Below are positions 8,393 through 13,826 of a DNA stretch of 15,031 nt, piece after piece. Each line of letters starts with the position of its first letter. Within the stretch, counting starts at the first letter, position 1. The stretch comes from Clostridiaceae bacterium (GTDB lineage: Bacteria; Bacillota; Clostridia; Oscillospirales; Butyricicoccaceae), in the NCBI GenBank assembly GCA_016293155.1, contig JAEDEU010000033.1, positions 1-15,031 on the forward strand, read 5' to 3'. Made by a program: the position numbers and the translations under genes. The notes under the pieces were generated by a model that saw only the letters and a list, made by a program, of their open reading frames with translations, did not search any database and was not told the origin of the DNA.

Positions 8393-8515
8393 TCATCTCA
8401 TACCACGTAGTCTGGAGAGAACTTCCTCTGCATTTCGATCCTTCTTCATTCCGGTTGCCAACATGGTATAGCCCATGCAAACGGATGCAATTTCGTTCCA
8501 GGTCTTGTTTTTCAT
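8393..8515 (-). CDS. Small protein of unknown function (40 aa)
   Basis: I do not recognise this 40-codon gene. Its support comes from signals: GAGGAGGT lies 7 bases before the ATG, a promoter with 17-base spacing lies about 50 bases further up, and a hairpin terminator follows the stop, so it forms a complete one-gene transcription unit. The peptide begins MKNKTWNEIA, has a moderately hydrophobic middle (about residues 9-23, including Cys13 and several Met), and ends with a charged stretch rich in Lys, Arg and Glu (about 24-40). The middle is too polar and short for a confident membrane helix and there is no signal peptide. It lies between the MATE gene and the divergently transcribed sugar symporter gene. 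It could be a regulatory small protein or a conserved lineage-specific peptide; no function is claimed. Confidence 0.75.
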   Translation of the reverse strand: MKNKTWNEIASVCMGYTMLATGMKKDRNAEEVLSRLRGMR

Positions 8516-8566
8516 TCTAAAAACCTCCTCTAAGTGTTGTGTAATTAATGACTGCTTACAGCTATG

Positions 8567-8595
8567 ATAATACTCGGTTTCACATCCAAGCGCAA
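8567..8595 (-). promoter_or_regulatory. Promoter of the 40-codon gene
   Basis: The minus strand shows TTGCGC (8590-8595), a 17-base spacer and TATTAT (8567-8572). Predicted start is near 8560, giving a leader of about 45 bases that ends in the strong ribosome binding site. Its -35 box is immediately adjacent to a TTGACA box of the opposite strand. Confidence 0.6.
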
Positions 8596-8683
8596 TTGAC
8601 AGAACATAAAAAAAACACTACAAAAAACAAGGTAAATCAGCGATGTTCCTTTCTTGAAACTTTCGGATAAAAATCCGCTTTTT
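8596..8683 (+). ncRNA. Possible short RNA or attenuated leader
   Basis: A perfect TTGACA (8596-8601), a 17-base spacer and TACAAA (8619-8624) form a plausible plus-strand promoter. About 40 bases after it a hairpin (CGGAT-AAAA-ATCCG, 8664-8677) is followed by five T residues (8679-8683). Together they would produce an RNA of about 50 bases or an early-terminated leader of the symporter operon. The stem is only 5 bp and the -10 box is imperfect, so this is a tentative reading. Confidence 0.25.
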
Positions 8684-8740
8684 AAGGACTATTTTTCGAT
8701 GCTATTGTCATTTTTGCCTGTTTATTTTTTGTTTCCGGAA

Positions 8741-8772
8741 GTAAAACACAACAAAAACATATAATGTTTTAC
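8741..8772. promoter_or_regulatory. Nested inverted repeats upstream of the symporter gene
   Basis: GTAAAACA (8741-8748) and TGTTTTAC (8765-8772) are perfect inverted copies 16 bases apart. Overlapping them, AAAACAT-ATA-ATGTTTT (8754-8770) is a perfect 7+3+7 dyad. The group lies about 85 bases upstream of the predicted symporter -35 box, so it could be an additional operator. The stretch is AT-rich, so chance cannot be excluded. Confidence 0.3.
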
Positions 8773-8805
8773 TAAAATTATGCAGAATGCAAAAAAACAA
8801 CCCCC

Positions 8806-8837
8806 TACATTTTCAATGGCACTTAACATTTTCACTG
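8806..8837 (+). promoter_or_regulatory. Tandem direct repeat, candidate AraC-family operator
   Basis: ACATTTTCA occurs at 8807-8815 and again at 8826-8834, each followed by one variable base and TG. The period is 19 bases, close to two helical turns, and the pair ends 20 bases before the symporter -35 box. AraC-family activators commonly bind such tandem half-sites on one face just upstream of a weak -35 box, and an AraC-family gene is part of this locus. The link to that regulator is inferred. Confidence 0.5.
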
Positions 8838-8857
8838 TTCATTGAGACAAAATATAC

Positions 8858-8886
8858 TTGTTCGTTTCCGCCCCGAGACTTATAAT
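8858..8886 (+). promoter_or_regulatory. Promoter of the symporter/alpha-galactosidase operon
   Basis: A perfect TATAAT (8881-8886) is preceded at 17 bases by TTGTTC (8858-8863), a poor -35 match. A strong -10 with a weak -35 is typical of activator-dependent promoters and fits the direct repeat just upstream. Predicted start is near 8893, giving a leader of about 83 bases. No clear CcpA (cre) site was found. Confidence 0.6.
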
Positions 8887-8975
8887 TGGTAACAGAAGAG
8901 AGAAACCGAGTGCACAAAAGTTTCCAGAACTCTTAAAAACAACATGAAAGAACTACGATAGGAAGGAAAAAAATT

Positions 8976-10418
8976 ATGGCTACTGAAATGACTACTGCCA
9001 AGCTCCCGGCACGGCAGAAATATGCCTTCGGTATCGGCGCAATCGGCAAGGATGCCATCTGCAACCTCGTCGGAGCATTCCTGATGCTGTACTTCACCGA
9101 TACACTCGGTTTGAACCCTGCTTTTGTCGGCACCCTGTTCTTTGCCGCACGCATCTGGGACGCATTCAACGACCCGATGATGGGCATGATCTGCGACAAC
9201 ACCCGCACCAAGTTCGGCAAGTTCCGCATCTGGCTGACCATCGGCACACTGGTCAACTCTGTATTCTTCATCCTGCTGTTTACAACATTGGGAATCGAAA
9301 AGGGCTCGACCACAATGTACATCTACGTATCCGTGATGTACATCCTCTACGGCATGACCTACACCATTATGGACGTTCCGTACTGGTCCTGGCTGCCGAA
9401 TCTGTCCTCCAACCCGCACGAACGCGAGAGCATCTCGGTTATCCCGCGTATCTTCGCTTCCTTCGGCGGCTTCATCGTATGCACCTTCGGTCTGTCCGTC
9501 ATTAACTTCTTTAACAACAAGTTCGGTGATACCTCTGTCATGCAGGAGCAGGCTGACGGCTCCTTCGTCAACATCTCCGAGACCGGCTTCACTGCAATCG
9601 CAATTGCAATCGTGGTCATCTTCATCATCTGCATCGCAATCACCGTCACCAACGTAAAGGAAAAGCCGACCATCGGCGCCTCCGCTCCGGAAAAGACCAG
9701 CCTCAAGGAGGCCTTCGCCATCATCATCAAGAACGATCAGCTGGTTGCCTTCATCGGTCTGCTGCTGACCTTCAACCTGTCCACCCAGATCCTCAAGGGC
9801 TTCGCAGTCTACTACTTTAAGGAAGTCTGCCTCGCCGCTACCCTGTACAACGTATTCGGCTTCTCCATCATCTTCGAGATGATCGGTCTGTTCCTCTTCC
9901 CGACGATCGCCCGCAAGATCAGCCGCGAAAAGGTTTACTTCCTGGCATGTGGTCTGCCGGTTCTGGCAATGATCGCTCTGGCAATCGCAGGCTATGTCTG
10001 CCCGACCAGCTATCCGGTTGTCATCGCCTGCTGCGCATTCCTGTTCTTCGGCTCCGGTCTGTCCGTTGCTACCACCACCTGCTGCATCGCTGACGTTATC
10101 GACTACGGCGAGCTGAAGTTCGGCAAGCGCAACGAGGCAATCACCTGCTCCTCCCAGACCTTCCTGATGAAGGCTGCTCAGGCAGTAGCTGGTCTGCTCA
10201 ACGGCGTCGGTCTGACCGCAATCGGCTACGATGCAACCCTCGCAGGCCATCAGGCAGCAGGCACCATCCTGGGCATCCGCGTCCTGATGTTCGTTGTCCC
10301 GATCGTCCTGATTATCCTGAGCTTTGTGATCTTCAAGTTTGTCTACAAGCTGAAGGGTCAGAAGCTGGCTGACATGACCGCTCAGGTCAACGCGCTGCAC
10401 GCTGCTCAGGCAGAATAA
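8976..10418 (+). CDS. MelB-like GPH-family sugar:cation symporter
   Basis: This 480-residue protein belongs to the glycoside-pentoside-hexuronide:cation symporter family of the major facilitator superfamily and should import a galactoside with Na+ or H+ across the cytoplasmic membrane. Around 12 hydrophobic segments are visible. Residues known to matter in Escherichia coli MelB have counterparts: Lys25-Asp26 (MelB K18-D19), the cation-site pair Asp62 and Asp66 in DAFNDPMMG, the DNTRxxxGKFRxW loop (74-86), Asp133 and Trp137 in MDVPYWSW, and Lys399 in the QTFLMK segment. The ATG at 8976 follows GGAAGGA at a spacing of 8 bases. The gene lies 95 bases before a GH36 alpha-galactosidase on the same strand, so melibiose or raffinose-type sugars are the likely substrates; related family members carry other glycosides, so the exact sugar is inferred from context. 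Confidence 0.9.
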   Translation: MATEMTTAKLPARQKYAFGIGAIGKDAICNLVGAFLMLYFTDTLGLNPAFVGTLFFAARIWDAFNDPMMGMICDNTRTKFGKFRIWLTIGTLVNSVFFILLFTTLGIEKGSTTMYIYVSVMYILYGMTYTIMDVPYWSWLPNLSSNPHERESISVIPRIFASFGGFIVCTFGLSVINFFNNKFGDTSVMQEQADGSFVNISETGFTAIAIAIVVIFIICIAITVTNVKEKPTIGASAPEKTSLKEAFAIIIKNDQLVAFIGLLLTFNLSTQILKGFAVYYFKEVCLAATLYNVFGFSIIFEMIGLFLFPTIARKISREKVYFLACGLPVLAMIALAIAGYVCPTSYPVVIACCAFLFFGSGLSVATTTCCIADVIDYGELKFGKRNEAITCSSQTFLMKAAQAVAGLLNGVGLTAIGYDATLAGHQAAGTILGIRVLMFVVPIVLIILSFVIFKFVYKLKGQKLADMTAQVNALHAAQAE

Positions 10419-10446
10419 TCCATTCCAAACGATTCCTGTACGCAGG

Positions 10447-10484
10447 GCAGGAGCGGGGGTTCTCATCTCTCCCCCCGCTCCCGC
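10447..10484 (+). other. GC-rich intercistronic hairpin without a T-run
   Basis: GGAGCGGGGG (10450-10459) pairs perfectly with CCCCCGCTCC (10472-10481) around a 12-base loop, and two more pairs follow one mismatch. No T tract follows, so it is not a standard terminator. Between the symporter and alpha-galactosidase genes it may protect the upstream mRNA 3' end or reduce readthrough, giving the two genes different expression levels. Structure seen, role inferred. Confidence 0.6.
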
Positions 10485-10513
10485 TCCACCTCCAGTTCAG
10501 AAAGAGGCATACC

Positions 10514-12736
10514 ATGCAAATCATTTTTCACGAGTCCAGCCGGACCTTTCATTTACAGAACAACGATATCAGCTACATTATAAAGGTACTGCCGAACGAT
10601 CAGCTGGGACAGCTTTACTTCGGCAGACCGGTACGTGACCGCGAGAACTTCGATCATCTTCTTGAAATGAATCATCGTCCGATGACTTCTTATGTCTTTG
10701 AAGGCAACAAGATGTTCTCTCTGGATCATGTCAAGCAGGAATATCCCTCTTACGGCACGACCGATTTCCGGCATCCGGCGGTTGAGATTGCTCAGCCAAA
10801 CGGCAGCCGCATCACTAACTTTACCTATCACTCCTATTCAATCTCTGCCGGAAAGCCCGCACTCGACGGGCTGCCGGCAACCTATACCGAGCAGGATGAC
10901 GAGGCACAGACCCTGACCATCACTCTGCGTGATGAGCTGCTCGGCGCGGATCTGGAGCTGAGCTATACGCTGTTTGCAGACCGTGCCGCGCTGGCAAGAA
11001 GCGCGCGCTTTACAAACAACGGCTGCATGGATCTGCATCTGACCACCGCAATGAGCCTGTGTCTGGATCTGCCGGATATGAATTACGAATGGCTCCAGTT
11101 CTCCGGCGCGTGGTCGAGAGAACGTCATCTCAAAACACGCCGCTTGGAGCAGGGCATCCAGAGCGTGGAAAGCACCCGCGGCACTTCGTCGCACAACCAC
11201 AATCCGTTTGTTGTCCTCAAGCGCCCGGAAACCACCGAGTTCTCCGGCGAGGCAATCGGATTCAGCCTGATCTATTCCGGAAACTTCCTCGCACAGGCAG
11301 AGGTCGATACCTGGAACACCACCCGCATGACCATGGGCATCAACCCGTTCGGCTTTGACTGGAAGCTCGCACCGGGCGAAGCCTTCCAGACTCCAGAGGC
11401 GGTCATCGTATTCTCCACCACCGGTCTGAACGGCATGAGCCAGACCTTCCACAAGCTGTATCAGAAGCGTCTGGCACGCGGCTACTGGCGCGACCGTGCC
11501 CGTCCAATCCTGATTAACAACTGGGAAGCCACCTATTTCGACTTCACCGAGGATAAGCTCGTCCGGATTGCCGAGGCGGCAAAGAATGACGGCGTTGAGC
11601 TGTTCGTTCTGGATGACGGCTGGTTCGGTGAGCGCTGCAACGACTTCGCCGGTCTGGGCGACTGGTTTGCCAATACCGACCGTCTGGCAAACGGAATCAC
11701 CGGTCTGGCAGAGCGCATTGACGCACTGGGTATGAAGTTCGGTCTGTGGTTCGAGCCGGAAATGGTCAACAAGGATTCCGACCTGTACCGTGCGCATCCG
11801 GACTGGATGATTTGTACGCCAAACCGCCGCGCCTCCCACGGACGCAACCAGTTTGTTCTCGACTACTCCCGCAAGGAGGTTGTCGATTATATCTACGGCA
11901 TGATGTCCAAGATTCTGAGCGAGGCAAAGGTTTCGTATATCAAGTGGGATATGAACCGCTGCATCACCGAAGCCTATTCCGCTTCCCTGCCGGCTGACCG
12001 TCAGGGCGAGCTGTTCCATCGCTACATTCTGGGCGTATACGATCTGTATGACCGCCTGACCACCAATTTCCCGCATGTTCTGTTTGAATCCTGCGCATCG
12101 GGCGGCGGACGCTTCGATCCGGGTCTGCTGTACTACGCGCCGCAGGGCTGGGCAAGCGACGACTCGGATGCCATTGAGCGCATCAAGATCCAGTACGGCA
12201 CCTCGATGTGCTATCCGATCAGTAGCATCGGCGCACACGTTTCGGTTGTTCCGAACCATCAGGTATTCCGCGTCACGCCCATCGAGACCCGCGCCAATGT
12301 CGCACACTTCGGCACCTTCGGCTACGAGCTTGACCTCAACAAGCTGACCGAGGAGGAGCGTGAAAAGGTTCGGGAGCAGATCCGATTCATGAAGCAGTAC
12401 CGCGAGGTGCTCCAGTTCGGTACCTTCTACCGCCTAATCAGCCCGTTCGAGAACAGCAACTTTGCTTCCTGGATGGTGGTCAGCGAGGACCAAAAGACCG
12501 CGCTTGTCGGATACTATAAAATTCTCAACGAGGTCAACGGTCCGTATCACCGCGTCAAGCTGTGCGGACTGAATCCGGAATTCAGCTACTGTGTAGACGG
12601 CGAATCTGTTCATTACGGTGACGAGCTGATGCATATCGGTCTGCTGACCACGGACGGCGCTGCCGGTGAGCTGACTCCGGACAAGCGCAAGAGTACTGAC
12701 TTCGACTCCCGCATTTTCGTACTCCATGCGGAGTAA
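10514..12736 (+). CDS. aga: Alpha-galactosidase, glycoside hydrolase family 36
   Basis: This 740-residue enzyme removes terminal alpha-1,6-linked galactose from melibiose, raffinose or stachyose. It has the group I GH36 layout: an N-terminal beta-sandwich (about 1-320), a catalytic TIM barrel (about 325-640) and a C-terminal beta domain. The nucleophile is Asp479 in IKWDMNR, and the acid/base is Asp549 in WASDDSDA; both match positions 478 and 548 of Geobacillus alpha-galactosidases almost exactly. Asp367-Asp368 in LDDGW and Cys527 in ESCASGGGR fit the substrate pocket. The usual SDNTD around the acid/base reads SDDSD here. There is no signal peptide, so it acts in the cytoplasm on sugar brought in by the upstream symporter. 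The ATG at 10514 follows AAAGAGG at about 6 bases. The symbols rafA, melA or galA are also used for this family. Confidence 0.95.
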   Translation: MQIIFHESSRTFHLQNNDISYIIKVLPNDQLGQLYFGRPVRDRENFDHLLEMNHRPMTSYVFEGNKMFSLDHVKQEYPSYGTTDFRHPAVEIAQPNGSRITNFTYHSYSISAGKPALDGLPATYTEQDDEAQTLTITLRDELLGADLELSYTLFADRAALARSARFTNNGCMDLHLTTAMSLCLDLPDMNYEWLQFSGAWSRERHLKTRRLEQGIQSVESTRGTSSHNHNPFVVLKRPETTEFSGEAIGFSLIYSGNFLAQAEVDTWNTTRMTMGINPFGFDWKLAPGEAFQTPEAVIVFSTTGLNGMSQTFHKLYQKRLARGYWRDRARPILINNWEATYFDFTEDKLVRIAEAAKNDGVELFVLDDGWFGERCNDFAGLGDWFANTDRLANGITGLAERIDALGMKFGLWFEPEMVNKDSDLYRAHPDWMICTPNRRASHGRNQFVLDYSRKEVVDYIYGMMSKILSEAKVSYIKWDMNRCITEAYSASLPADRQGELFHRYILGVYDLYDRLTTNFPHVLFESCASGGGRFDPGLLYYAPQGWASDDSDAIERIKIQYGTSMCYPISSIGAHVSVVPNHQVFRVTPIETRANVAHFGTFGYELDLNKLTEEEREKVREQIRFMKQYREVLQFGTFYRLISPFENSNFASWMVVSEDQKTALVGYYKILNEVNGPYHRVKLCGLNPEFSYCVDGESVHYGDELMHIGLLTTDGAAGELTPDKRKSTDFDSRIFVLHAE

Positions 12737-12783
12737 TTCTCATATTTTTCTCTCTCTCGTTGTCACTAACTATTTGTGGCAGC

Positions 12784-12819
12784 AAAAACGCAAACCGGCA
12801 CAACAATGTGCCGGTTTGC
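12784..12819 (-). terminator. Shared terminator between converging genes
   Basis: A perfect 13-bp stem (12790-12802 with 12807-12819) has a 4-base loop ACAA. On the minus strand it is followed by G and five T residues (12788 to 12784), a good intrinsic terminator for the AraC-family gene ending at 12830. It also lies 54 bases past the alpha-galactosidase stop and, without a plus-strand T-run, may end that transcript less efficiently. Confidence 0.85.
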
Positions 12820-12829
12820 ACAATCCTCT

Positions 12830-13723
12830 TTACCGATAGCTTACCCGCAGTCGTCCGGAGCCCTCCAGCGTAATCCGCTCGGCCTCCCGATTGGATTTGC
12901 GATACTGGGTCGGCGTCATTCCGTTTTTCTGCTTAAACGCTTTGGAAAACACCAGAGGATCCCGATAGCCGCACAGTCCCGCAATCGCGCTGACCGGCAG
13001 ATCGGTAATCGTCAGCTGCTCCGCTCCTCGCGTCAGCCGGAAGTTTGCCAGATACTCGCTCGGAGACTGCCCAAGTGTATTTTGAAACAGCGTTGACAGA
13101 TAGCTCCGGCTGACCGAGATGTGCGCTGCGATATCCGCCACTGTGATATTGCCTGCATAATGCGTCTGAATATACTCTATGGCGCGGTGTACATGCAGAT
13201 TGCTGATATGCTGCGCATCCTCTGTGCTGTTTTCAGGCAGATAATGCGCCAGACAGGAGAAAAACCGGAACAGCGCAGACTGTGCAAAAAAATCCAGCTC
13301 CAGTCCGTTCTTTCCGCATCGAAGAATCTCCTGCACAATGGCAAACAGCATCTCTCCGCAGTCTGCATCCGCACGGAAGGTCAGTTTCCCGTGTGAAAGG
13401 GCGAGTTGATTGAGCATTTCGTCGGCACGTGTTCCCTGAAATCCGATCCAGAGATAGCTCCACGGCTCCTCTGCATCCGCCTCATAATAGGTCATAACGT
13501 CCGGCTCAATCAAAAATCCCTCTCCTGCTTTCAGCTCATAATGGCAGTCCCCTACCTGATAGCTCCCCCTGCCGCTGAGAATAAAATGCAGAATATAGCC
13601 GGGTCGCACTGCCGGACCAAAGCTGTGACGAGGCTGACAAATCGAATAACCGCAAAAATTGAGTGTAAGCTCAGAAAAACGTTTTGGCTTATCCTCCAAT
13701 GTCAATACATAGGTTTCTTCCAT
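12830..13723 (-). CDS. AraC-family transcriptional regulator (MsmR/RafR-like)
   Basis: This 297-residue protein has the two-domain AraC layout. The N-terminal cupin-like sensor domain (about 34-160) carries the GPxxRPGYILHFILSGRG segment typical of sugar-responsive members such as MsmR and RafR, with Arg40 and His46 at positions common in ligand pockets. The C-terminal DNA-binding domain has two helix-turn-helix units: ITVADIAAHISVSRSYLSTL (193-212), and a second starting at 242 that ends in the family signature GYRDPLVFSKAFKQKNGMTP (252-271). It lies convergent to the symporter/alpha-galactosidase operon and divergent from galK, and probably activates the locus in response to an alpha-galactoside. 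The ATG at 13723 follows GGAGGG at 5 bases; an in-frame ATG six codons earlier (13741) has no such site. Family is certain, effector is inferred. Confidence 0.93.
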   Translation of the reverse strand: MEETYVLTLEDKPKRFSELTLNFCGYSICQPRHSFGPAVRPGYILHFILSGRGSYQVGDCHYELKAGEGFLIEPDVMTYYEADAEEPWSYLWIGFQGTRADEMLNQLALSHGKLTFRADADCGEMLFAIVQEILRCGKNGLELDFFAQSALFRFFSCLAHYLPENSTEDAQHISNLHVHRAIEYIQTHYAGNITVADIAAHISVSRSYLSTLFQNTLGQSPSEYLANFRLTRGAEQLTITDLPVSAIAGLCGYRDPLVFSKAFKQKNGMTPTQYRKSNREAERITLEGSGRLRVSYR

Positions 13724-13756
13724 ACACACCCTCCATATCATGCCTTATTATGTAAC

Positions 13757-13785
13757 ATGATACCATATTTGTTTTTAAAAATCTA
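13757..13785 (-). promoter_or_regulatory. Possible promoter of the AraC-family gene
   Basis: The minus strand has TATCAT (13757-13762) preceded by TGG, which makes an extended -10. The best -35 at 17 bases is TAGATT (13780-13785), a weak match. The leader would be about 27 bases. A copy of CATTTTCA, the core of the repeat in front of the symporter promoter, lies 21 bases upstream in the same orientation. Confidence 0.4.
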
Positions 13786-13826
13786 CTAAATCATTGCGTA
13801 AATGAATGAAAATGAGGTGAATCCAC

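Larger units (their letters stand above)
8516..8975. other. AT-rich divergent intergenic region with regulatory signals
   Basis: This 460-base stretch separates the small gene (minus) from the symporter gene (plus) and I see no further credible gene in it. It holds the small-gene promoter, a possible plus-strand promoter (8596-8624) followed by a weak hairpin with five T residues (8664-8683), an inverted repeat (8741-8772), a tandem direct repeat (8806-8837) and the symporter promoter (8858-8886). A 21-codon frame starting near 8699 has only a distant ribosome-site match and is not called. Confidence 0.6.

Noticed and set aside
8699..8764. Twenty-one-codon plus-strand frame upstream of the symporter gene
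   Set aside because: The only ribosome-site match (AAGGA) is 10 bases away, the peptide is featureless and the bases overlap the inverted repeats.
8516..8975. CcpA catabolite-response element near the sugar operon
   Set aside because: I scanned for the TGNNARCGNWWWCA pattern here and before galK and found no acceptable match; carbon control is not excluded, only not visible.
8880..10466. 528-codon frame antisense to the symporter gene
   Set aside because: Its composition (runs of Asp, Glu, Gln, Cys) is a typical reverse-complement shadow of a hydrophobic membrane protein gene, which is clearly the real gene.
10838..12307. 489-codon frame antisense to the alpha-galactosidase gene
   Set aside because: It overlaps the catalytic domain of a well-conserved GH36 enzyme and shows no recognisable domain.
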